The notes beneath the pieces were generated by a model. The model saw only the letters and a program-made list of their open reading frames with translations, had not been told where the DNA came from and searched no databases. The translations under genes and the position numbers were made by a program. From contig BRXU01000027.1 in assembly GCA_030267565.1 (NCBI GenBank), forward strand, positions 1,039,001-1,103,000: a stretch of 64,000 nucleotides of DNA, read 5' to 3'. Shown here piece by piece: positions 34,201 to 43,959 of the stretch (position 1 is the first letter of the stretch; every line of letters starts with the position of its first letter). This DNA is from Pleodorina starrii (lineage: Eukaryota > Chlorophyta > Chlorophyceae > Chlamydomonadales > Volvocaceae).

Positions 34201-34697
34201 TATCAGACGCGGCTTCGAGAGAGGCATTGGAGCGTGGCACGGCCGTTTGTGCTTGCCAAACACTGCACTGCCGTACATCCCCGCCCGTGCGTGCTAAACC
34301 CCGCCTTACCTCCTCCTGCAGCCGCTTCAAGGATAGCCCCGCGCTGTCTATTTCCTCCAGCTTGGGATTCATCTTGTGCAGCTGGTCCGTGTGCTCCCTC
34401 ATACTGGCCTCCATGTCCTTCAGCTGGGTGGCGAGGGACACCTCGAGGCTGCTCACCCTCGCCAACCGACCTGCAACACGCACCCAGCAAAGGGTTTGCT
34501 TGGAGCTGGGAGCCGCTGAGTTTGGCAACGTGCGATGGCTTACTCTGGAAATGGAAGTGCTCGAGGGCGAGCACGACCGCGAGCGCGAGAATGGCAATCA
34601 ATGTTGGGTTTCCACTTATGTCCTGGAACCAGGGTCTTCGAAGAGGCTTAGATCCCATCCCCGGCATGCTGCCTCCATGTTGATAGGACGGCAGCAT
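31234..34697 (-). CDS. Membrane-anchored coiled-coil protein with Ala-rich tail, unknown function
   Basis: I do not recognise this family. Six exons (34544-34697, 34310-34470, 33980-34066, 33498-33635, 32080-32981, 31234-31957) join in phase to 721 residues. Residues 32-45 (LIAILALAVVLALE) form one membrane segment after a short basic N-terminus (KPLRRPW), suggesting a type II anchor. About residues 53-230 are rich in Leu, Glu, Gln and Lys with heptad-like spacing, for example LATQLKDMEASMREHTDQLH and ALTDLGSRLTELEN, hence a coiled coil. From about 245 the protein is dominated by Ala, Gly, Ser and Thr, with a basic patch ARRGRGDAEAAAGGRAAGGA and an acidic end VDEEEQDVVE. The even exon phasing argues that it is real. 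It is divergent from PAF1 by 300 bp. A Golgi or ER tether is a possibility, not a finding. Confidence 0.7.
33410..33437 (-). repeat. Interspersed repeat, GATACCGCAGCG family, inverted short copy
   Basis: CGCTGCGGTATC (33410-33421) followed by ATCCTTTTTACCCC: the reverse complement of the repeat's left end (GGTAAAAA..GATACCGCAGCG). It lies in an intron of the coiled-coil gene. Confidence 0.75.
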
Positions 34698-34997
34698 GGC
34701 CCACGACCGTGCCTAGCAAAAGGTTGCAACAGTCAGGTCAAGATTAAAAACGCGAGGCGCACCGCCAAGGAAACAGTGTTCATAGTGTGTATGTTTGGAA
34801 ACTATTCATTGGGCTTATGATCAGCTCCGTCTTCCGGCATGAAGGTTGGGAATGCCGTACTTTTCATATTTCTCCTCAATGACTACAAAGTACAAATGAT
34901 TCACTTGCTAAGGTTTTTATTTATTCAAGTATGCGTATTCCGTGTCAGCTAACCTCTTTTGCATGCCTAGATAGCGGAACCGTATAACTTCGCGGGA
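34698..34997. promoter_or_regulatory. Bidirectional promoter region, coiled-coil gene / PAF1
   Basis: Exactly 300 bp between two divergent start codons; AT-rich in its right half (34850-34930). It should carry both promoters. Confidence 0.55.
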
Positions 34998-37086
34998 ATG
35001 CTCTCCGGCTTTCCGGGCCCGCCGGCGTATGGCGCGCCTTCACCAGGCCAGCCGGGAGCTTCAGGTCCGCCTCCACCACCGCCGCCCGGACCTTCCGTTG
35101 GGCCATACGGCTCGGCCGGCTACCGGCCACCTGGACCGCCTGCACCGAAGCCTCCCGGCCCCTATGGAGTCCAGCAGCAGCAACAACACAACGGGCACAG
35201 GAAGCCGGAGCCGCCTGCGGGCTTCCGCTCGGTGCCGCCGGGTGGGAAGCCCGCGGGCGGGCCCTCGCAGCACTCACAGCATCACCATCGCAGCAGCAGC
35301 CAGCAGCACCATCCTCCCTCCAGCGCCGGCGGCAGCAGCAACAGCAGCAGCGTGATCCCCATGGCCGTGGAGAACCGCCTGCGACGCGACACGCCGTTCC
35401 TCGCGCACATCCGCTTCAAGAACGACCTGCCGGAGATCCCCTCCGACCCCAAGATGCTCGTCTCCCAGATACAGCCCGAGGTCCTCTCCCGCTTCGCCCT
35501 CACCGCCCTCGAGCGCCAGGCGCGCCGCGACCTGCTCACCCCGCCCAACATCATCATCTCGCCCCTGGACGTGCAGCGCTACCAGGTGCCCGACCAGCCC
35601 GGCCCCATGGACCCAGCCGACGCGGCGCTCCTGAAGGAGGACTCCCGCCCGCTCGCCGGCGTGGGGGGCAGCCAGCTGCCCGGAGGCGCCGCCGCCATCG
35701 CCAACGACGGCCGCCACAAGTCCTTTGCCGCGCGCACCAAGGGCATGGACGTGGACAAGTGCTCTTGGCTCATGCGCACCACCTACATCTCCTCCTCCGA
35801 CAACCGCGGCATCCAGAAGCAGGGTCTGCCGGAGAAGCAGGTGCTTCAGGCGCGAGCCGCGGAGCGGCGCGGCGCCGCCGGCGCCGGCGGCGCGGACGAC
35901 CGCGAGCTCAACGACGTCGCCGCGCAGGCGCGCGCCATCGAGGCCTCCTTCGAGGCCGCGCGCCTGCCGCCCGTGCACTCTCGCAACCCCGCGCTGCGGC
36001 CCGTGGAGGTCCTGCCCGTGCTTCCCGACATGGACGCCTGGCCGCAGAAGCTGCTGCTCACCACCTTCTACGACTCGGACCCGGCGGAGGAGGTGGCGGC
36101 GGTGGTGGGACCGGAGGCGGTGGCGGGCCTGCCGGCCGCCAAGCGGCCGCAGCTGCTGGTTGGGCACTACCTGCTCAAGGGCTTCACGCACCGCGTCAAC
36201 AAGGTCGGCCAGGATCGCGAGCTCAAGATCATGGCGCTGCTGGTGCGGGAGGACATTGAGGACATGGTGGCGCGCACGGCGGCGCAGGCGGCGCGCCAGG
36301 CGGAACTGCAGGCGGCCGGCGAGGAGGGGCGGGAGGTGGCGGAGGCGGAGGCGCCGCAGGGCCTGCAGCCGGAGGACATGGAGGGCGCCTACCAGTGGAT
36401 CAAGGACTACAACTACGAGTACAAGCGAGACAGCGTGCACTACGCCATCCGTCTGGAGAAGGGCAGCGCGAGGTTCTACCGCATGCAGGTGGGCAGCAGC
36501 GGTTGGGGTGGGCAGCGGGTGCAGGTGCAGGTGCGGGTCACGCAACCAAGTTGCGTGAGCCGCAGCACAACGCAGGGGCTCCCTAGCGTCCCTAGCGCGG
36601 TCGCCCCCGATAACCCATGCGGCCTGGCAGCCCGGCCTGTGACCAAGCGCTCTCAAGCCAATCAATCAATCGGGAATCCGTAGCACGTCCGCCAGCGAAA
36701 GCCCCAAACAAGACCTCCATCCGCCTCACGCGCTGGTGGGTCACCATCGGCCGCGTCGCCTCCCGCATAACGCGCGCCCGTCCCTGTCTGTGTGCTGTGC
36801 TGTGCTGTGCTGTGTGCTGTCCTGTGCTGTGCTGTGCTGTTGTGTTCCGCGCACTCAGGGCAAGCTGGAGCTGCGCAGCTGGCGCGACGAGGAGAAGCTG
36901 GCTCGCGAACGCGGCCGCAAGCGCGGCATGGGCCGAGCCGGCAGCGAGGAGCCGGCGGAGGAGGACGCGGACGGGGCGGACCAGGTGCAGCGGCCGTCCA
37001 AGATCCGCGTCACGACCCGCGACTACACGGATCGGGAGCTGCAGGAGCGGGAGGCGAAGCAGAGGGAGCTGCTCCCAGCGGAATGA
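34998..37086 (+). CDS. PAF1: PAF1 (ELF7-type) subunit of the RNA polymerase II-associated Paf1 complex
   Basis: Scaffold subunit of the Paf1 complex, which travels with RNA polymerase II and supports H2B ubiquitination and H3K4/K36 methylation (ELF7/VIP2 in Arabidopsis). Two exons, 34998-36488 and 36859-37086, give 572 residues. The N-terminal 130 residues are Pro/Gly-, Gln-, His- and Ser-rich, a species-type extension. The PAF1 domain then starts at FLAHIRFKNDLPEIPSDPKM and includes DLLTPPNIIISPLDVQRYQV, SWLMRTTYISS, AIEASFEA, VLPVLPDMDAW and IKDYNYEYKRDSVHYAIRLE. The last exon carries KLELRSWRDEE and VTTRDYTDRELQEREAKQRE. It ends at LLPAE, without the long acidic/Ser-rich tail of animal PAF1. 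The start is the only Met upstream of the Pro-rich region. Confidence 0.93.
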
Positions 37087-38309
37087 ACGACCGAATGGAT
37101 GGGTGGATGGATGGATGGATGGATTAGGAGATGAAGGGTGGGGGTGGATGACGGCTCGTGCGGGCGGCTTGATAGGGGGATGGCTTCCGGCTCGGGGACT
37201 TGGGGGAGGGGCGCGCTGGGGCTAGGATTGCGGGGGTTGTGCCGTAGGGGAGGGGGAAGGCGCGTTGGCTGTCTGAAGTTTGTGGCGCGGGTGGGTAGTG
37301 GGTAGTGGGTGGCTGAGCTGGCGTGTGTGGTGTTGGGTGCCTTCGGTTAAGCGGTGTCGCCGCGGGCTGGGGCGGGTGAACGTGCGGGCCAGGGTTCAGC
37401 CTTTGTGGATTTTGCAGGTGTTCCGGTTGGGGTAATCAGTCAGTCGCTACTACCGTTGTATTCATGACCCTGACTTCACACGGTGTACGGTATTGGTTCT
37501 ACGCTCAACCGGGGGGGCAAGTCTCCTCGGCAGCTTCGCACCGCGGCCACCCTTGTATTGTGCTGCATGTGCTGTTACTTTTGTTTTACGTTTCCATGCA
37601 CTGTGGTGGATGCGCTATGCTTTCGCTGACAGCTGCTGTGACATGCGACATGGAGAACTGATCGACGCCGAGGGTATGCGTTATCAAGTTTGTGAAATTA
37701 CAAGCTGGTTTGATGTGCAAGAGCCTTACAAAGGCATCGTGGAATATTTGGCATCGTCCCGAGCATCCTCGAGACGTCGTAGAAATGGTGGCCTACATAC
37801 GTACCCGTATTCCACGTACAAAGTGTTTCGCAGGTAGCTTTTCACGTCTCATCCTTATCAGACTCCAGTACGGTACCTAGACTTACGACCGATCTTGCAT
37901 TTCACTTGTCAGCGCGAGCTAGCTTGGCGGGGCGACCGGCTTTTTCGGGACAACCCCGATTGAGGACTGTGAATTTTTTCAACAAGTGCGTCGGTATTGT
38001 TGTGCAGATGGATTGTAAGAACCCTTCGTGCAGCAGAGCTAGGGTTGCCTGCGACTCCCGCCACCATTGCGCCGACAACGGCACTTGTTTGCGTCCCCGT
38101 ATCGGTACTTGCCTCTGTACCTGCTTCCTTTAAATTGACCAAAATTTCACATGCTGCAATTGGGAAAATCAGACGCATCGCCCGCACGTTCTCGTGCGCC
38201 ATTCGCCCTGCTTTGCTGCAAGCAGGTCGGAGGGGGAGGTTTGGCGTCGTGCGGAGGACGGCTGTCCCCGTCTTCATAAGCAGCAGCAGCACCACCAACG
38301 AACCCCAGT
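37087..38309. other. Intergenic region PAF1 / PPOX-like gene
   Basis: Tandem spacing of 1.2 kb. A TGTAA at 38015-38019 could end the PAF1 transcript (930 nt 3' UTR). The PPOX-like gene's promoter and 5' UTR should lie near its right end. No other gene seen. Confidence 0.5.
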
Positions 38310-41300
38310 ATGCCACCGCAGCGACTACTGCAGGGAACGTCCTCGGCAGCACACCCAGCCCGCGCAGCCTCGCGCCCCCCCTGCTCCTGTCCCCCTCAGC
38401 CGGCGCGGCCCTGCGTCCGGGTCCATGTCGCGCACTCGCCCAACGGCAGCGGCCACGACGCGCCGCCGCCCAAGGCCGCCAGCAGCCCCGCCAAGCCGGC
38501 GGAGGCGCTGAACCTAGCCTTCGAGTCGGATAACACCACCCACAGCAAGAAGCCCGCCGCAGCTGCCGCGGCGCCCGCGCCCGCGTCAGCAGGTGCAGCA
38601 GCAGCAGGTGCGGCTGCCCCCAGCAAGGTGATCATGGAGAGCCCCGTCAAGACGACGGGTCTGCACCGGGCGCCGCTGTCGGGGGGCGTCAAGACGGCCA
38701 CCTCACGGTGCGGAGGCGGGTGGGTGGAGAGCGGAGTGGAGTGGAGCGGAGTGGAAAAGAGTGGAAAAGAGTGGAGTGGAAAAGAGTGGAGTGAAAGGTC
38801 GCGTCGTTGGGTGGAGGCGGGCGGGAGTTTATCCGCGGATGGGCTGTCGAGGAGCCCGGGACCTGTCCCGTCCCGTCCCGTCCCTGGAGCCGGACGTCAG
38901 TCGGCTCCGGTTGAGCTGGTGCTGCCGCAGCAGGTCGGCGCAACTCCGCGCCGCACCGGTGCTCAGCGCTGCACAGCGCGTTCAATACAGCGTTCAACGC
39001 CGCGGGCAGAGGTCCGTTTCTCAGTTGGTGGACAGCAGCAGCAGCAGCAGCAGCAGCAACCAGCAACTGGCCGATCGACGGTGGCTCCAGCTGCAGTGTG
39101 GACGGATGGACGGATGGATGGATGGGCGGACGAGCAGGTCTCCGCATGACTGCGGCCCGACTGGGCCCGACGCCATCAGGAGCCATCAGGCGCCCCACTT
39201 GGCGCGATGGCGGTGTGGGGACAGCGCCTCAGCGGGGCCTCGGCGGGCGGTCAGCCGCGGCCGGGTGGCGGGGCCGCGGCGCCGTTTGGCCCCAGAGAAC
39301 TGCCCTGTGTTGAGGCATCATCCGCTACCCGCTACCTGAGCAGCAGTGAGAGCAGCAGTGAGAGCAGCAGCACCAGGGCGCAGACTCCCATATGGGGGCC
39401 ATAGCCCTCACACCGATTGACAATGGGGGTCCTCCCCTCGCCCGCCCCCTCACCGCCCCCCTCCCCGCGTCATACCCGGTAACTGGGCCGTGGTGGGCTG
39501 CAGCTGCACCGCCCTCCCTGGTCCCTCCCCAAGCGCGGACACACGTTTCTTGAGCGCCGCAGCCGCCGCGTGAAGCGGACCACCGGCTTCCACCCCGCCG
39601 GCACCAGCTCCCCCCCCCCCCGCGCCCCGGGTCCTCGGTTCCCATTTCACACTACGCGCCCCCCTCCCCTCCCCTTCACTCCCCATCACTCCCTGCCTCT
39701 AGCTACGAGCTGCCCTCCCCCCCGGTTGCCGTACGCAACCTCGTGGAGCACGCCCGCTTCGGCCACCTGTGCACCATGATGAGCGGAATGCACCACCGCA
39801 GGTTGGTTGGTTGGTTGGTTGGTTGGTTAGTTGTTTGGTTAGTTGGCAAGGTAACAGGTATGTCTGTAGGTAAGTACATTGCTGGGTTCTCGGTCGCCTA
39901 CGTCCCTCCGCTGCGGTATCGTTTCTATTACCCCCCGCCCTCCCTCCCGCCTGACCCCTCTCCCGCCCCGCCCTCGCTCCTCCCCCCCCTAGAGCGGGCT
40001 ATCCGTTCGGCACCCTGGTGGACTTCGCCTCCGACGGTGCCGGCTACCCGGTGTTCTGTTTGTCCCCACTCGCCATACACTCGAGGAACCTGATCGAGGA
40101 GCCCAGGTGGGGGGTGGGATGAGGGGGGTGAGGGGTGAGGGGCAGTGGGGGGTTGGCGTGGGTGGGTGGAGTAGGGGGTGATTGAAAAGGTGCCGCAGCG
40201 AAGGAACGGAGACGGCGTTAGCGAGCGGACCCAGCGGCCAGCGCCCAGCGGCCAGGAGCAGTACTCACCGAACGGAGTGGGTGGGTGGGGGGAGTGGTGC
40301 CCGGGCCACCACTGCGCTCTCCCTCCCGCTCCTCTCCCACGTCCCACCCCCCTCCCACGCCCCTCCCACCCCTCTCCCGCCCCTCTCCCACCCCTCTCCC
40401 ACCCCTCTCACCACACCTCTCCCGCCCCTCTCCCTCCCCCTCCCCCTCCCCTCACCCGCTCAGGTGTTCGCTGGTGGTTCAGATGCCCGGTTGGACGGGG
40501 CTGGCCAATGCGCGAGTGACCATATTCGGGGACGTGTACCAACTGCCAGCAGACCTGCAGGTGGGGGGGGGCGGGGGGAAGGGGGAGGGAGGGACGGAGG
40601 GGAGCAAAGTGGTGGGGGGCTGGTGGGCTCTGTAGGTGGGTGGGCTGAGGGGTTTCCTTTTCAAACGAAAGCGCTCCCGCAGTCGCACCCGGCTCACACG
40701 CAGACACCCTCCCCCCTCCTCCCCCCCGTGACCCCCCCCTCCTCCCGAGCATATCACTCCCTATGTCCCTACCCCCCCCCCCCCCGCTGACCCCCCCTCC
40801 CCCCCTCAGGACTCTGCCCGCGAGATCTTCATCACCAAGCACTCCAATGAGCGCAAGGAGCGGTGGGTGAGCGGCAACTTTGTGTACTTCAGAATGAACC
40901 GCATCGTGGACATCTACTTTGTGGGAGGATTCGGTACGGTGCAGTGGATCGCACCGGACGAGTACCTGGGGGCCACACCCGATGAGATCGTGCTCAGCAA
41001 CCCGGGGGTCGTACTGCAGGTGAGGGGGTGGAAGGGGGGAAGAGGGGAGGGTGAGGGGGATCTGGGGGGGAAGCTGAGAGGGGTGCGGCGGAGGGCGGGG
41101 GAGAGAGGGAAAAAGACGAACTGTTTGGGATTGGCGTTATTGGCAGGAGCTTTTTCTGGGGGGGGCACCGGGACGTGGGGGGGTGGCGAGTTTGAGCATC
41201 CGCCTGCGTGCCTCTGCTTCAGCACCTGCGCTCCCCTCTTTCCCTCTTTCCCCCCTTACCTTCGCCCCCTCCCGTGCTCGCTTGTAGGAGCTAAATGCGG

Positions 41301-41814
41301 AGTTTGGTCCCCTGCTTCGCGACAAGCTGCGGTGCGGCTCCCGCCCCCTGGATGAGCTGGTCTTCATTTCCATCGACGCCAGCGGTGTGGACATGCGGGT
41401 GCGCACCGGCTCAGAGTTCAGTGTGGAGAGGATCGGCTTCCCGGAGAAGGTGAGGGAAGGTCGGGGGGAGGGAGGGGAAGGGGGGAAGGGGGGGGGTAGG
41501 GGTGGATTGCATACGTATGAGGTCGGGGTGGGGTTGGATTTGGGTCGGGGGTGCGTTCGCATGTCGAGTGCCTCCCTCCCTTCCTCACAGGCTCCGGTTT
41601 CTCCTCGCCCCCCCCCCCTCTCGCACTCCCCCTTCTGCACCCGCCCTCCCTCCTTCCCGCTGCGGCACCTACTTTCCTATCTCCCTCCCTCACACCCTCC
41701 CCTCTCTCCCCACCGCCCCCGCAGGTGTCCACCCCCGCCCAGGTCAAGGTGGCGATGCGGCAGGTGGTGGCGGATGTGAGCCGCACCGCCCCCGCACCGT
41801 GTGGGGACGCCTGA
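38310..41814 (+). CDS. FMN-binding split-barrel (PPOX-like) plant-type protein, probably plastidic
   Basis: Member of the pyridoxamine-5'-phosphate-oxidase-like family found in plants (Arabidopsis At3g21140/At1g51560 type); substrate unknown. Seven exons: 38310-38707, 39703-39801, 39993-40106, 40464-40560, 40810-41019, 41288-41449, 41725-41814; 389 residues. The split barrel spans ARFGHLCTMMSGMHHR, GYPFGTLVDFASDGAGYPVF, LAIHSRNLIEEPRCSLVVQ, LANARVTIFGDVYQLP and VSGNFVYFRMNRIVDIYFVGGFG. The C-terminal half (DELVFISIDASGVDMRVR) is the family's extra domain. The first 130 residues are Ala/Pro/Ser-rich, consistent with a transit peptide plus linker. The start is uncertain: 38310 is the first in-frame ATG after a stop at 38277, but an extra 5' exon cannot be excluded. 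Confidence 0.85.
39880..39937 (-). repeat. Interspersed repeat, GATACCGCAGCG family, diverged inverted copy
   Basis: TGCTGGGTTCTCGG, then CGCTGCGGTATCG, then TTTCTATTACCCC: the repeat in reverse orientation within PPOX-like intron 2. The middle is diverged. Confidence 0.7.
40185..40270 (+). repeat. Interspersed repeat, GATACCGCAGCG family, diverged copy
   Basis: AAAAGGTGCCGCAGCG, then GGAGACGGCGTTAGCGAGCG and GACCC, in intron 3 of the PPOX-like gene. The right end AGTACTCACCGAACGG resembles the continuation of the 46241 copy. Confidence 0.75.
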
Positions 41815-42856
41815 GCCGTCCGGGGGGGGGGTGCGTGGGGGGGTTGGGTTAGTGGGAGTTGGGTGTGTGGAGGGGGCACTGGTGGGGTTGGGCAAAGGGC
41901 GCCTGCGAGGCAGGCAGGCAGGGAGGGGCCCTCGGGGCCATCCAGCCATCCATCCAGCCATCGGGGGGAGGGGGGAGGAGACCTCCGGTGTCGGCTAAGC
42001 TCCGCAAGAGGGGCGGCGCGTGCGGATTTGCGAAATGGCGAAACTGCGATTTAGGGTCGGGTCGGGTCGGGAGCGGAGGCCAGCGGGGGGAGAGGGGGGC
42101 GGAGTCGAGAGGCCGCGCTGAATGCGGGAGGTGGGTGGATGGGTGTGGTGGGGGCTGATTGTGTGTGAGGGGGTAGCAACGAGTGGGACGAGTGCTGTAC
42201 ATCTATCGTACACTTGTGTATGTACTTGCTCGTACGGCGCTAGGGTGCCGTTTTGGGGGCTGTCGGGGGCCCATTTGGAGACGCGTTGATGTGGTTTCGG
42301 AGCAGCGGGTCCTTCTGGGGGCTCGGGGGCTTTGGGGAGGAGGCAGCGGAGGGGGTGGGGGGGGAGAGGGCAGGTGCACGGGGGTGTGTTGGCAGCGGCA
42401 GCAGGGCGCAGCCTCGGACTGCAGGTAGTGAGCCCCCATCACGCCTACCGCCATCCAACCCCGTTCTGTACCCAGGAATCCTGGCGAACCCCTGTTCACA
42501 TGGGTTCACAGGCCACCAATAGACCAAGTTTGGTGGTGGTGGTGGCGGTGGTGGTGGCGGGATGTGTGTCCACAGCCTGAGCTGCCAGATGTGGACCGGC
42601 TCATCCTGACACATGACCCAACATGACCTGACACGGGGACAGAGTCGGTGCGTGACCGACTTGAAGGGGGGCGGTGTCGTTTATTGCCCCAGCTAGGAGC
42701 CGTGTACCGCCCCCCAAAAGGGACCCCTCCGCCCCTAGACGCCAGAGCCCACCGGGCACCCACTGGCCGCGACCCTCCCACCACCACAAGACCGCATACA
42801 GGAGCCTTGCGGCCTGACAGACGGGCCGCCGGGTGCCTTCCCCCTCCGGCCTCCAG

Positions 42857-42871
42857 CCTATACGTGGATAA
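42857..42871 (+). repeat. Copy of dispersed 15-mer CCTATACGTGGATAA
   Basis: Exact copy, followed by a C-rich tract. Other copies: 4184-4198 (minus strand, transportin intron), 43691-43705 (one mismatch) and 60453-60467 (NUP133 intron). Confidence 0.8.
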
Positions 42872-43369
42872 CCCCCACACACGCACCCACACCCACACAT
42901 ACACACTCACGGAGCTGTGCCATGTTCCAACCATTTTAAGGAACTAGCTCCCTTTGATATCGCTCTGTAGCCCCCCCACCCCCCGGGAATAAATAACAGC
43001 CATACAAACACATACAATCATACATACACATACACATCCACACTCACATGTACATCACGCTACCTTTCCGAGCGTCTAAAGCCCACCCCACCGTAACAAC
43101 CCCGACAGGTACCCAACTCCACAAGCGTGTGCGCGCACCCGGGCCCACCCCGGCCTGGGGACCCCGGCAGGCCACAGTAACCTTCGAGCTGTGCGGTTTC
43201 GTTGCGAGCGGTTCAGTTTCCTCTGACAGAACGATTTATTTCCTCCGAGCGCCTTCGCCAGTACGGTACGGCACGGCAACCAACGCCGCAGAGGCAACCG
43301 GCAAAAGGCACCGCCAAGTCAGTGAGCGAGCGAGCCTGCACAAAGAAATCAGCGACCATCACTGTTGGT

Positions 43370-43370
<1 letters not shown>

Positions 43371-43406
<36 letters not shown>

Positions 43407-43412
43407 ACACAC
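43371..43412 (+). repeat. (AC)n microsatellite
   Basis: About 20 AC dinucleotides with one TC interruption, intergenic. Confidence 0.95.
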
Positions 43413-43959
43413 GCGCGCAAGTGCTCCCCCCAACCTCCCACCAGCCGATAAAATAAAATTCCGCAAAAATAAGTGCACCCGCCTGTCCAATCTACGAGCT
43501 TTTACGAGCGCTGTCCCGAGGACGATACATAACGATACGGTTTGTACGGCATTCGACGGGCCGCATTTTGCACGCGCGCGCCTCTATCGAGCTATCCGGC
43601 ACCGCTATCCGACGATTGAGTTCCCCCTCCCCCTCTCCGCCTCCCGAGGGGCCCATCTCCCGGTCCAGTTCGACTCAGTTTCCCCCACGGCCTATACGTG
43701 GATACCCCCCCCCTTGGACGGATCTCCACCACCTCCACCCCACTCCACCCAACTGCCCCGGGGTTGGGGTTTCGCCTTCCCCTCCCTCCGCGGGGCCAGC
43801 CCATCCCTCCCTGGACCGCAGGCCCCGACCCGACCTGGCCCGGGGTCAGGAATCCCAGGGGTTGCCGTACTGCCTCTTGACCCAAGGAAGAGGGGGCCCG
43901 CTCCGCCGCACCCGACCACTGCCGCACCCTCCGATGCAGCGGGGGGGGGATGCCCCCCA

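Larger units (their letters stand above)
41815..43959. other. Convergent intergenic region, PPOX-like / BASS4-like
   Basis: 2.1 kb with both 3' UTRs. It holds an AC dinucleotide repeat (43371-43412) and two copies of the 15-mer CCTATACGTGGATAA or a one-base variant (42857-42871, 43691-43705). No gene recognised. Confidence 0.65.

Noticed and set aside
35274..36665. 463-codon minus-strand ORF opposite PAF1
   Set aside because: Shadow of the strongly G/C3-biased PAF1 exon; His/Arg/Val-rich with no family resemblance, while the plus strand encodes clear PAF1 motifs.
37909..38352. 147-codon minus-strand hydrophobic ORF
   Set aside because: Begins at GTG, overlaps the PPOX-like 5' region, and its hydrophobicity follows from the complement of Ala/Pro codons.
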